A DNA stretch of 64,000 bases from assembly GCA_030427635.1 (NCBI GenBank), contig JAUIBA010000014.1, forward strand, positions 36,728 through 100,727, given 5' to 3'. The DNA comes from Bacteroidia bacterium. Its GTDB lineage: Bacteria; Bacteroidota; Bacteroidia; Chitinophagales; Chitinophagaceae. The notes below the pieces were generated by a model. That model was not told the origin of the DNA, did no database searches, and saw only the letters and a program-made list of their open reading frames with translations. Of this stretch, positions 35,661-44,830 are shown in pieces (within the stretch, counting starts at the first letter, position 1; every line of letters starts with the position of its first letter). The position numbers and the translations under genes were made by a program.

Positions 35661-35668
35661 TACTTTTA
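35661..35668 (+). promoter_or_regulatory. -7-like box for the 35695 gene
   Basis: TACTTTTA differs from TAnnTTTG in the last base and lies 26 bases upstream of the ATG at 35695. Confidence 0.35.
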
Positions 35669-35694
35669 AACACTATCGCCCGGTAGGCAAAAAA

Positions 35695-38600
35695 ATGAGT
35701 ATGGGAAAAAAATACTTTAGTCTTATTGCAATTTTACTTTCAGTTTCTACCGGTTCATTGGCCCAGTTGGTAGGTACTAACGTTTACCTTCAGGGTTCAT
35801 ATCTGGAAATTGGGATGAACCGTAATGCGTCGTTTGGGACCTGTAATCCTCAGGGGGCAATCCCGGCGGGCTATCATCCCCATTCTACAACAGCTGCACC
35901 GCCGTCAGGTACCAATCTGGCTGAAGTTTATGATTATGGTCATGACGGCTGGACTGTAGGAGCCCCGGCTTATATGGGAGATTATACTTATCCTGGTTCT
36001 CCATTTGAAGGATGGATGTTACAAATAGGTGGTAACATGGCATATGCTGTGCAGAACTGTACCGGTAATATTAATACCACCGGTATCACCATGGGGGGGA
36101 TTTTTAATTCTTATACTGCCGGTACTGGTTTTGTTGAGGGGACGTTCACCGCTACTGCCACCAGTGCTGCAGGTAACCTTGCAATACGTCAGAATACCCG
36201 TGTAGATCAGTTAGGGTCGGCGGTTGTAGTAACAACAGTACTTACAAACACAGGTGGGGCAGCAACAGCACCAGTTTATTATATGCGTGCCTGCGATCCT
36301 GACAATGCTCAGACATGGAGCCCGTTCTCTTTTGTTACCACTAATCAGATAGTGCATCAGAATGAAGATGCACGTCACAGGGTACTGGTTTCGTCACGTG
36401 GACAGGGATATACGGGTGATGTAGCATATATGGGTTTAGGTACTAAAGATTGCCGGGCAAAGTGCTTCAGCTATACTTCCTGGGGCTCATGGTCATTCGG
36501 TACTCCGTGGAACCTGTCACAGGTGTGGGCTGGTACCGTAACTACAATGGGTACTGTTGTTACTGCACTCGGCGCCACACAGAATGGTGACTATGGCTAT
36601 GGTCTTGTGTACAATATTGGTGCTATACCTCCCGGCGATAGTGCATTAATAAGCTATGCTTATATATACAATGGTAATCTGGGTATAGACAGTGCATTCC
36701 CAGATCCCCAGATTGTGCTTAATAATGTTCCGCAGCCGGTTGTAGCGCCGCCGAATCCAAACTATGACACATTTAATGCATGTTTGGTGCCGGGGCTCAT
36801 TTCTTTGCCCGTTGATATTCGCCATGCGAGTGATAGAAACTGGAGCTGGAGTCACTGGACATGGAGCCCGTCTACCGGTCTTGCCACAACCACAGGTGTT
36901 ACAAATACTATCAACATTAACGCTCTGCCTCCTATTATAACATTTACCATTACAGGTACAGATAGTGGTACCGGTATGATGTCCTGCCATAACAAAACAT
37001 TCTATCTGACTATTATTACCTGTAATGGTGCAGAAGCAAATGAGCCCTGTGCAGGTGATACTCTTTGGTTGAACTCTCCGGGAGACTCTACTGCAGCTAC
37101 TTATGAATGGTATGGTCCGGCACCATATTCTTCTACACCATTCGGCACTACACAGAAGACATTCCGATATCCGGCTACAACTGCTATGTCAGGTACCTAT
37201 ATGGTTATCAAAACAGTACTGGGCGCTGCCGATACCTTCTATACTACTGCCGATATCCGACATAAGCCTAATGTTACTGCAAGCAGTAATGCACCGCTTT
37301 GTCAGGGTGTGCCGAATATACTGAATCTTACTGCGGTATGCGATTCTCCGGGAGTTACTTATACCTGGAGCCGAACACCACCTTCTTTTTCATCATCATC
37401 GCCAACGCCAACATTACCGGGCTTTACCACAGCAGATACCGGAGTGTATCAGGTAATTGTGGAGTCGTATTTTGGGTGTAAGGATACTGCCACTACTCAT
37501 GTAACAGTAATACCACGTCCTGACCCTCCAACCGTTACTCCTACAACTCCATATTGTCAGGGCGATACATTTGTGCCATTTGTAGTTACAGATGTTGCCG
37601 TAGGGCCACCAGCCGGTATTGTATTATGGTACAGCACACCAACAGGTGGTGTAGGTACAACAACGCCTCCTGTGGTCAATACATCAATACCCGGTACCTA
37701 TACATTCTACTTCAGCCAGATAGTAGGTAGTTGTGAAAGTGAGCGGGACTCAGTAAAAGTGGTTGTTAATCCTGTTCCTGCTCCTGTTACGGGTACTACA
37801 GGCCTGTGTCAGTACACTACAACTGCGCTGGCCGATATCACACCGGGTGGAGAATGGTTCAGCAGCAATCCAGCTATAGCATCGGTAGATTTAACTACAG
37901 GTATTGTTTCCGGTCATTTACCTGGTACGGTACTGATTAGTTATACACTGCCTACCTCATGTCGTGCTACAACAATTGTTACCGTGCATCCTAAACCCAT
38001 GCCACCAATTGTGCCTGAAGTACGCCCATGCCAGTTTAAGGCCTCACCTGTGCTCAGTGTAACGGTAGGAGGTTCGGGATATTCTACCACCTGGTATGGT
38101 TTAGGTACTACCCCCGGCACTACCTATGTGGGAGGTGTAAGCAGTATCGTACCTGATACCGATGTGCCAGGTGTATATTACTATTATGTAACGCAGACAT
38201 CTGCATTTGGTTGTGTGAGCGACAGTGCTACCTTCCCTGTAAGGGTTGTTCCGGAGCCGGCACCACCGGTTACCCGCGATACAAGTTACTGCCAGGGATT
38301 CCCTGCACCGCCGCTTACTGCTGTAGGTGACAGTCTCAGATGGTATATTTCTTCTACCAGCACTCCGGGTGCATGGGCTGCTCCTGTTCCTTCTACTGCC
38401 AATCCTGGTTCTACAACATGGTATGTGACACAGACTGTTAATACCTGTGAGAGTCCACGCGAGCCAATATCGGTTGAAGTATTAGTGCTGCCTGATTTTG
38501 AAATAGCGGCGGATCGTGACTGGGTTTGTCAGTTCGATTCTCTGCAGCTGGCATATGACGGACCTACCTACATAAATCCTGCGTTTGTGTGGAGTCTGCC

Positions 38601-39573
38601 AATAGGTTCTGATTTTGTAGATGGTACAAGCTATGATGACCAGAATGTACATGTAAGGTTTGATACTGCATGGGGACGTCATGACGTAGTACTTACTGTA
38701 AGTAATTACAGTGGTCGCTGCTTCAGCAATGATACTTTCTCTGTAAGAGTAGTGCCTGCGCCGAATGCACATGCTTATATTAAACCTGATGTTTGTCTTG
38801 GCGATACGATAACACTGGCGCTTAATAGTCATTCAGACAACTCATATACCTATACATGGTTACTGGATGGTGCTCCAATGTTTAATGCATCACAAACCAA
38901 AATCAATGTAATATCGGCAAACGTGAATACTGGCGGCCCGTATGTGATTAGCTGGGTAGATAGTGGTCTGCACATTATTAATGTGACAGGTGCTACTAAG
39001 GAGGGATGCGTGGCATTACCTACTGCCGATACCGTAAAAGTGCATACACTGCCAGATCCAAGATTTGATGTATCTCAGATACCGGATAAGTTCTGCGTAG
39101 AAGACAGCGTACTTTTCAATGCATATGTTGTAAAGCCGGAGTATAGCTACATGTGGGAGCCTGAACATTCATTTGTAAACCAGAACAAGCCTGAAATATG
39201 GGGTAGAGTAGAACGTCCTAACAGTCGTATCACACTTACCGTTACAGATCCGTTTGGATGTCGTGCTTCCTTTTTCAGAACGCTTAACCCTGATGAATGC
39301 TGTACTGTGAGCCTGCCTTCTGCCTTTACGCCAAACGGTGATGGTAAGAACGACAGATTCCGTCCGCTGTCAGCCGGCTACAGAAGATTCCATATATTCC
39401 GTGTTACTAACCGCTGGGGCCAGACCGTATTTGAAAGTGCCAACTCTAATCCTAACTGGGATGGTACATGGAATGGTGTAACACAGGACATGGGTACTTA
39501 TTTCTACTATCTGAAATTTGATTGTGGTGGTAAGGTCCATGAAACGAAAGGAGATGTTACTCTTATCAGATAA
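35695..39573 (+). CDS. large secreted protein with gliding-motility-associated (T9SS type B) C-terminal domain
   Basis: A 1292-residue exported protein. Signal peptide follows MSMGKKYFSLIAILLSV (Met at 35701 is an equally good start). Residues about 25-350 form a distinct N-terminal domain (GSYLEIGMNRNASFGTCNP, TNTGGAATAPVYYMRACDPDN). Then come multiple Ig/PKD-like modules, each with a Cys near its start (APLCQGVPN, TPYCQGDTF, TGLCQYTTT, TSYCQGFPA, KPDVCLGDT). The end is the type B sorting domain: LPSAFTPNGDGKNDRF, FHIFRVTNRWGQTVFES, WDGTWNGVTQDMGTYFYYL. The last ~280 residues match those of the next gene almost exactly. Expected to be exported by T9SS and attached to the surface. A terminator follows. 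Confidence 0.88.
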   Translation: MSMGKKYFSLIAILLSVSTGSLAQLVGTNVYLQGSYLEIGMNRNASFGTCNPQGAIPAGYHPHSTTAAPPSGTNLAEVYDYGHDGWTVGAPAYMGDYTYPGSPFEGWMLQIGGNMAYAVQNCTGNINTTGITMGGIFNSYTAGTGFVEGTFTATATSAAGNLAIRQNTRVDQLGSAVVVTTVLTNTGGAATAPVYYMRACDPDNAQTWSPFSFVTTNQIVHQNEDARHRVLVSSRGQGYTGDVAYMGLGTKDCRAKCFSYTSWGSWSFGTPWNLSQVWAGTVTTMGTVVTALGATQNGDYGYGLVYNIGAIPPGDSALISYAYIYNGNLGIDSAFPDPQIVLNNVPQPVVAPPNPNYDTFNACLVPGLISLPVDIRHASDRNWSWSHWTWSPSTGLATTTGVTNTININALPPIITFTITGTDSGTGMMSCHNKTFYLTIITCNGAEANEPCAGDTLWLNSPGDSTAATYEWYGPAPYSSTPFGTTQKTFRYPATTAMSGTYMVIKTVLGAADTFYTTADIRHKPNVTASSNAPLCQGVPNILNLTAVCDSPGVTYTWSRTPPSFSSSSPTPTLPGFTTADTGVYQVIVESYFGCKDTATTHVTVIPRPDPPTVTPTTPYCQGDTFVPFVVTDVAVGPPAGIVLWYSTPTGGVGTTTPPVVNTSIPGTYTFYFSQIVGSCESERDSVKVVVNPVPAPVTGTTGLCQYTTTALADITPGGEWFSSNPAIASVDLTTGIVSGHLPGTVLISYTLPTSCRATTIVTVHPKPMPPIVPEVRPCQFKASPVLSVTVGGSGYSTTWYGLGTTPGTTYVGGVSSIVPDTDVPGVYYYYVTQTSAFGCVSDSATFPVRVVPEPAPPVTRDTSYCQGFPAPPLTAVGDSLRWYISSTSTPGAWAAPVPSTANPGSTTWYVTQTVNTCESPREPISVEVLVLPDFEIAADRDWVCQFDSLQLAYDGPTYINPAFVWSLPIGSDFVDGTSYDDQNVHVRFDTAWGRHDVVLTVSNYSGRCFSNDTFSVRVVPAPNAHAYIKPDVCLGDTITLALNSHSDNSYTYTWLLDGAPMFNASQTKINVISANVNTGGPYVISWVDSGLHIINVTGATKEGCVALPTADTVKVHTLPDPRFDVSQIPDKFCVEDSVLFNAYVVKPEYSYMWEPEHSFVNQNKPEIWGRVERPNSRITLTVTDPFGCRASFFRTLNPDECCTVSLPSAFTPNGDGKNDRFRPLSAGYRRFHIFRVTNRWGQTVFESANSNPNWDGTWNGVTQDMGTYFYYLKFDCGGKVHETKGDVTLIR

Positions 39574-39593
39574 TATTGTCTCATTTTTATAGA

Positions 39594-39622
39594 AAAAGGG
39601 TCACTGAACATGTGACCCTTTT
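39594..39622 (+). terminator. intrinsic terminator after the 35695 gene
   Basis: AAAAGGGTCAC and GTGACCCTTTT form a perfect 11-base stem with a 7-base loop, 20 bases after the stop. Confidence 0.8.
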
Positions 39623-39894
39623 CTATGCAGCCTGTGTGTAAATTCCTGCAATTTATATAGCTGTAAAAAGAATCAAATCCGGATATTTATTGTCTGACAC
39701 TAAGATTTAATATTAACTAAAAGCGATATTATTATTTATATTTTACCAAAAGTTTATTTTTCAAAATATATATCAGGGAAATGTTATGAAATGTCACAAT
39801 TGTTTGTGAAATTGCAGTGTTATTTTACTTGTCACCATTTGATGTTATCTGTTATCTAAATCACCACGATACTACACACCTGAAACGAAAACCA

Positions 39895-42800
39895 ATGAAA
39901 ATAGTAAGATTGCTCGGTACACTTATGTTACTGTGTGCCCTTTCTGTGCAAACAAATGCACAATCGACATGCCCCCCCAATATAGACTTTGAATTTGGCA
40001 ACTTGTCCAACTGGACTTTTGGCACAGGTTTGTTCACTTCGATGGCATCCTTAACTACAGGGGTAACAACGGGGCCGGCGATAGCATGCAGGCATACATT
40101 AACATCCGCTACAGGACTGGTAGGCTGTGCGGGTGCTGCTACTGACCCTATCGGAGGTTTTCCCATACTGGCTCCAGGTAGTGGTTCTTATTCTTTCCGC
40201 CTTGGGAATAACGGTACCGGCAGGCAAATAGACAGAGCAACCTATTTTGTTCATGTACCTCCCAGCCTGTCAAACTTCAGCATGATATACAGATATGCTA
40301 CCGTACTACAGGACCCTTCTCACTCTGCTACACAGCAGCCACGCTTTCTGGTACGGGCATTTGACTCAGCAACTCTTGCGCCTGTTCCGTGCGCAAATTA
40401 TACCTATGTGGTAAACTCTTCTCTCCCCGGTTTCATTTCGGTGGGTAATGTAAGATATCTTCCATGGTCAACAGGTGCGTTAGACCTTTCTGGTATGGCA
40501 GGCGCAACAGTAGCGGTTGAGTTTACAACCACTGACTGTGCATTGGGTGGTCACTATGGATATGCATATGTTGATTTGTCGTGTGGTCTGTTTGAGATTT
40601 CGAACAATTCGTGCGATACCCTTACCCCACCTAGTTTGAGTGCACCTCCCGGCTTTCAGACATACACCTGGTACGATTCCTCTACATTCACTACTTTATA
40701 TGGTACAGGTCAGAATATCACTATACCTACTCCTCCCGGCCCCATCACCATTGCTGTGATACTTACCCCATATCCGGGTTTTGGCTGTCCCGATACGCTG
40801 TACAGTCATGTTACACCTGCTCATATGGCTCTTCATCCCAGTAATGATACTGCCATATGTGTGGGCAGCAGCGTAGTGCTTAATCCCAATGCTACGGATA
40901 TTGCATTGCCTCTTACTTACAGCTGGGCACCTGCTGCAGGATTAAGCTGTACCACATGTGCTAATCCTATAGCATCGCCTACTACCACCACCGCTTATAC
41001 GGTTACGGTCACCAATACTTCGGGCTGTACACAGGATCACGTATTTACAGTATCCATACTGCCGCCTATAAATACTACAATATCTATAGATACGCCTTCG
41101 TGTAATGGTTATAGTAACGGTGCCGCTACTGTAACAGCGGCTACAGGTACCGGGCCATATTCTTACCTCTGGACCACTACTCCTCCTCAAACCACTGCTA
41201 CGGCTACCGGTCTTGCAGCAGGTACCTATAGCGTAATGGTGATGGATACACTGGGCTGTACGGATACCACTATAGCTGTAGTGCCCGATCCTGCTCCCAG
41301 AGTAATAAGTGTGGCATTTACTAACCCTACTACCTGCCTGGGTAATGAGGGTAGCATAACTATTACCGGTATGGTACATCCTGACACTACCTACACCATC
41401 AGCTATAAGGTAAATGGTGTGCTGCAGACGCAAACAATTACAGCAGATGCATCAGGACAGATTATTCTAGCTAACCTTATTGCTGCTACATACAGTGATA
41501 TTACGATCATTAATGCACTCTGTCCTTACAATATTGCAGGTCCGGTTGTGCTGGTAGATCCACCCAACCCTGATTTGTCAGGTGTGACCAGCAACAGCTT
41601 TTTGTGTGTAGGTGATACACTATTGCTTTTTGCCAATAGTGCTACAACAGGTGTGACCTGGTTGTGGAACGGACCGGCAGGCTTTACTGAAGACACTGCT
41701 ACTCCTGCGCTACCTACAGTAACCCTTGCTAATGCCGGCACCTATACTGTTACAGTTTCCAAAAACAACTGTTTCACTGATACCAGCATTGTAGTAGACG
41801 TAAGGCCATTACCCATACCGTCTGCATCGAGCAATGCTCCCATATGCCCTGGTGAAACATTATACCTTTACTCTTCTTCTGCTAACGGAGCTACATCATA
41901 CTCATGGAGCGGTCCTGGCTTTACTTCAATGGTGCAGAATCCAAACATTGCCAATGTACAGCCAGCTGCGATTGGCATTTATACGGTAGATGTGACATTG
42001 AACGGCTGTACCGTACCTGATACAGTAAGTATAATGATTTTCCCGGTAGTGGCACCTGTTACCGGTACAAAAGTTCTGTGCCAATACACTACTACTACTC
42101 TTGATAATGCTACACCAGCTGGTATCTGGCTTAGCAGCGACTCTGCTACAGCATCTATTGATGCGTCAGGTATTGTCACAGGTCGTCTTCCGGGTACTGC
42201 TGTTATCACATATATGATACCTGCTACCACTTGTAAGGTGACAGCTGTAGTTACGGTGGATGCGGCTCCTGATGCGCATGCATACATCAAGCCTGATGTA
42301 TGCGTAGGTGATACTATAACGCTGGCGCTTAATAGTCACTCAGACAATGCATATACTTATACATGGCTGCTGGATGGCGCTCCGATGTTTGCACCTTCTC
42401 AGACTAAGATTAATGTGATAACTGCCAATGTAAATACAGGTGGCCCTTATGTAATAAGCTGGGTAGACAGTGGTTTGCACATTATCAATGTAAAGGGCAT
42501 TTCCCAAAAAGGTTGTGAAGCATTGCCAACTGCCGATACGGTAAAAGTACATACATTGCCAGATCCAAGATTTGGTGTTTCCCAGATACCTGATAAGTTC
42601 TGTGTAGAAGACAGCATTCTGTTTAATGCACATTCAGTGCGGCCGGAGTACAGCTATTTATGGGAACCTGAGCACTTCTTCGTAAATCAGAACACACCTG
42701 AAATATGGGGTAGAGTGGAACGTCCTAATAGTCGTATCACACTTACTGTTACCGATCCGTTCGGATGTCGTGCATCTTATTTCAAAATGCTTAATCCTGA

Positions 42801-43080
42801 CGAGTGCTGTACGGTAAGTTTACCATCTGCATTTACGCCTAATGGAGATGGAAGGAATGATGTATTCCGTCCAATGTTTGCAGGATACAGAAGATTCCAC
42901 ATTTTCCGTGTGGTTAACCGCTGGGGCCATACCGTATTTGAAAGTGCTAATTCTAACCCTGCGTGGGATGGTACATGGAATGGTGTAAAGCAGGATATGG
43001 GTACTTATTTCTACTATCTGAAATTTGACTGTGGTGGAGAGGTTAGTGAAACAAAAGGAGATGTAACACTCATCAGATAG
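39895..43080 (+). CDS. large secreted protein with gliding-motility-associated (T9SS type B) C-terminal domain, paralogue of the preceding gene
   Basis: A 1061-residue exported protein. Signal peptide MKIVRLLGTLMLLCALSV starts at ATG 39895; the frame is open to 39817 but that part is charged and not signal-like. The N-terminal ~230 residues (PPNIDFEFGNLSNWTFGTG to GYAYVDLSCG) resemble a carbohydrate-binding/jelly-roll module and are unrelated to the preceding gene. Middle units include a SprB-like repeat (GYSNGAATVTAATGTGPYSY followed by LAAGTYSVMVMDTLGC) and Ig-like modules. From about residue 790 the sequence is nearly the same as in the 35695 gene, ending in LPSAFTPNGDGRNDVF and WDGTWNGVKQDMGTYFYYL. 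Two T9SS cargos thus share one C-terminal block on different N-terminal heads. A terminator follows. Confidence 0.88.
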   Translation: MKIVRLLGTLMLLCALSVQTNAQSTCPPNIDFEFGNLSNWTFGTGLFTSMASLTTGVTTGPAIACRHTLTSATGLVGCAGAATDPIGGFPILAPGSGSYSFRLGNNGTGRQIDRATYFVHVPPSLSNFSMIYRYATVLQDPSHSATQQPRFLVRAFDSATLAPVPCANYTYVVNSSLPGFISVGNVRYLPWSTGALDLSGMAGATVAVEFTTTDCALGGHYGYAYVDLSCGLFEISNNSCDTLTPPSLSAPPGFQTYTWYDSSTFTTLYGTGQNITIPTPPGPITIAVILTPYPGFGCPDTLYSHVTPAHMALHPSNDTAICVGSSVVLNPNATDIALPLTYSWAPAAGLSCTTCANPIASPTTTTAYTVTVTNTSGCTQDHVFTVSILPPINTTISIDTPSCNGYSNGAATVTAATGTGPYSYLWTTTPPQTTATATGLAAGTYSVMVMDTLGCTDTTIAVVPDPAPRVISVAFTNPTTCLGNEGSITITGMVHPDTTYTISYKVNGVLQTQTITADASGQIILANLIAATYSDITIINALCPYNIAGPVVLVDPPNPDLSGVTSNSFLCVGDTLLLFANSATTGVTWLWNGPAGFTEDTATPALPTVTLANAGTYTVTVSKNNCFTDTSIVVDVRPLPIPSASSNAPICPGETLYLYSSSANGATSYSWSGPGFTSMVQNPNIANVQPAAIGIYTVDVTLNGCTVPDTVSIMIFPVVAPVTGTKVLCQYTTTTLDNATPAGIWLSSDSATASIDASGIVTGRLPGTAVITYMIPATTCKVTAVVTVDAAPDAHAYIKPDVCVGDTITLALNSHSDNAYTYTWLLDGAPMFAPSQTKINVITANVNTGGPYVISWVDSGLHIINVKGISQKGCEALPTADTVKVHTLPDPRFGVSQIPDKFCVEDSILFNAHSVRPEYSYLWEPEHFFVNQNTPEIWGRVERPNSRITLTVTDPFGCRASYFKMLNPDECCTVSLPSAFTPNGDGRNDVFRPMFAGYRRFHIFRVVNRWGHTVFESANSNPAWDGTWNGVKQDMGTYFYYLKFDCGGEVSETKGDVTLIR

Positions 43081-43100
43081 TCAATATCTTATAACCAGTA

Positions 43101-43131
43101 AAAATGGCCATCGTTCACCGATGGCCATTTT
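43101..43131 (+). terminator. intrinsic terminator after the 39895 gene
   Basis: AAAATGGCCATCG and CGATGGCCATTTT pair perfectly over 13 bases around TTCAC and are followed by CTTTTAAT. Confidence 0.85.
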
Positions 43132-43258
43132 CTTTTAATGGCATGATATTTGGAGTATTCTGCATGCAATATGCTGACACCTTTGAAATATACCCACCTT
43201 TTTTCTAAAGTTATTGGTCATTGGTATATTCAGTAATACAGATGTATCTGTATAATGA

Positions 43259-43289
43259 CGAAGCCCCATGTATATTACAAGGGGCTTCG
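43259..43289 (-). terminator. stem-loop downstream of trhO
   Basis: CGAAGCCCC and GGGGCTTCG pair over 9 bases with a 13-base loop, 75 bases beyond the trhO stop. The reverse-strand tail (TCATTATAC) is only moderately T-rich. Confidence 0.5.
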
Positions 43290-43363
43290 CCGTATAGCTT
43301 TGATAAAGGAGTATTACGTATACAACCGGAAGGTGGAATGCTCAAGTGATAAGATGTACTGGA

Positions 43364-44443
43364 TTATATATCCTGAGTACTTGTTTGTTCGCGCTCTCCT
43401 TTCCATTCATCGCGGTGCTTGCGCAGCGGATGGTCTTTTGATTTATTGAATATTTTCATGCCATTTTCTCTACCTGCACGGTGGATACGCTGCTCATCGG
43501 CTGGCAGATGCATTTCGTCACGGCATTCTGCACTGCAGCAGCCTTCATATTTTGCAGCACATTCGGGACACTGAATGAACAGCAGGTGGCAGCCATCGTT
43601 CTTACAGTTAGTATGGGCATCACAGGGGCTGCCACATTGGTGGCATTGCGCTATAACTTCATCAGTAATGCGCTCTCCGAGCCGCTCGTCAAATACAAAG
43701 TTCTTGCCTCTGAACTTTATGGGCAGGTTTTCTTCTTTTGCACGTCTTGTGTATTCAATGATACCACCCTCTACATGAAATACATTCTTAAACCCATTAT
43801 GCAGCATGTATGCACTGGCTTTCTCGCAACGTATACCACCGGTGCAATACATGATAATGTTTTTGTCTTCATTACCCTTCAGCATATCTACAGCCATCGG
43901 TAGCTGGTCGCGGAATGTATCAGAAGGCACCTCGATAGCATTTTCAAAGTGTCCTACTTCATATTCATAGTGATTGCGCATATCCACAATGATAGTGTCA
44001 GGCTTTTCTGCCAGCTCATTGTATTCCCGTGCTTTAAGGTATTTTCCTTTCTGGCCTATATTGAATGTTGGGTCATCAATACCGTCTGCAACGATTTTAT
44101 GTCTCACTTTCATGCGTAGTACCCAGAATGATTTGCCGTCATCATCTACGGCAATGTTCATTCTTATACCATTCAGTTCCGGTGCTGCGGCATAGAGTGT
44201 TTCTTTAAAAGCCTCATAGTTACCGGCGGGAACACTTACCTGGCCGTTAATACCTTCGGAAGCAATGTAAACCCGTCCGAAAACTTTCAGATCGTAGCAC
44301 TTGCGGTAAAGTTCATTACGGAATGCCGTAGGGTCGGCAATGTGGAAGTACTGATAGAAGGATACTGTGGTACGTGGCTCTGTCTCTGCCAGCATACGCT
44401 GTTTCAGCTCCTCATTGTTAATACGGTTGTGTAACACTGGCAT
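43364..44443 (-). CDS. trhO: tRNA uridine(34) hydroxylase / rhodanese-domain protein (TrhO, YceA family)
   Basis: A 359-residue cytosolic protein. The N-terminal acylphosphatase-like domain has [18 protein letters not shown] and [13 protein letters not shown]. The rhodanese domain has [20 protein letters not shown] and the active-site loop [13 protein letters not shown] with Cys200. A C-terminal Cys-rich zinc region follows ([31 protein letters not shown]). This order is that of TrhO, which hydroxylates U34 of certain tRNAs in an oxygen-dependent reaction. Length is typical. A -7 box TAACTTTG precedes it, with a small inverted repeat in the 5' leader. Confidence 0.92.
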   Translation of the reverse strand: MPVLHNRINNEELKQRMLAETEPRTTVSFYQYFHIADPTAFRNELYRKCYDLKVFGRVYIASEGINGQVSVPAGNYEAFKETLYAAAPELNGIRMNIAVDDDGKSFWVLRMKVRHKIVADGIDDPTFNIGQKGKYLKAREYNELAEKPDTIIVDMRNHYEYEVGHFENAIEVPSDTFRDQLPMAVDMLKGNEDKNIIMYCTGGIRCEKASAYMLHNGFKNVFHVEGGIIEYTRRAKEENLPIKFRGKNFVFDERLGERITDEVIAQCHQCGSPCDAHTNCKNDGCHLLFIQCPECAAKYEGCCSAECRDEMHLPADEQRIHRAGRENGMKIFNKSKDHPLRKHRDEWKGEREQTSTQDI

Positions 44444-44449
44444 GGTGTA

Positions 44450-44476
44450 CGTACTCGTTTTTTGTTAATGAGTACG
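44450..44476 (-). promoter_or_regulatory. inverted repeat in trhO leader
   Basis: CGTACTC (44450-44456) and GAGTACG (44470-44476) form a 7-base inverted repeat with a 13-base spacer. It starts right after the -7 box and so covers the transcription start and leader. Confidence 0.4.
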
Positions 44477-44484
44477 CAAAGTTA
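44477..44484 (-). promoter_or_regulatory. Bacteroidota -7 box for trhO
   Basis: Reverse-strand TAACTTTG matches TAnnTTTG exactly, 33 bases upstream of the trhO ATG. Confidence 0.6.
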
Positions 44485-44492
44485 GCCCTAAT

Positions 44493-44532
44493 TTACAAAC
44501 CATAACTGACCGTTATCAGTTATGGTTTGTAA
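44493..44532 (-). terminator. perfect 17-base inverted repeat after the PspC gene
   Basis: TTACAAACCATAACTGA and TCAGTTATGGTTTGTAA pair perfectly around CCGTTA. It lies 8 bases past the PspC-gene stop and just upstream of the trhO promoter. It has no long T-run, so it may end transcription, insulate, or bind a regulator. Confidence 0.55.
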
Positions 44533-44540
44533 GCTAAAGG

Positions 44541-44771
44541 TTATAGATATCTTAGTGGATTACGTCTGCGCTGCAGTACAAGGCGCTTCATATTCATCCA
44601 GAATGCCAGTATCATATATATGATAAGAGGGGACCCCATGGTAAGGAATGATATGTAAATAAACCATAACCGTATGCCGGACGTGGCCACTCCCAAACGC
44701 TCACCAATGGCGCTGCACACACCAAATGCCTGCCATTCTATGAAATTTTTGAAGCGATATAGTTTATACAT
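44541..44771 (-). CDS. PspC-domain small membrane protein
   Basis: A 76-residue protein whose whole length is a PspC domain: YRFKNFIEWQAFGVCSAIGE, then the characteristic V-x-x-x-x-I-R-L-x-F-I start of the transmembrane helix (GVATSGIRLWFIYISFLT) and a second hydrophobic stretch (IIYMILAFWMN), with a basic tail. PspC proteins sit in the inner membrane and in some bacteria take part in the phage-shock envelope response. The start at 44771 is preferred to ATG 44792 because a -7-like box lies at 44790-44797. No other psp genes are near. Confidence 0.8.
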   Translation of the reverse strand: MYKLYRFKNFIEWQAFGVCSAIGERLGVATSGIRLWFIYISFLTMGSPLIIYMILAFWMNMKRLVLQRRRNPLRYL

Positions 44772-44789
44772 GAGTAATGGAATGCAATG

Positions 44790-44797
44790 CAATTTTA
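44790..44797 (-). promoter_or_regulatory. -7-like box for PspC gene
   Basis: Reverse-strand TAAAATTG differs from TAnnTTTG at one base. It overlaps the upstream in-frame ATG (44792), so translation should start at 44771. Confidence 0.35.
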
Positions 44798-44830
44798 CAT
44801 GAAATAATCAAGTAATACCAGCCGCCTCAG

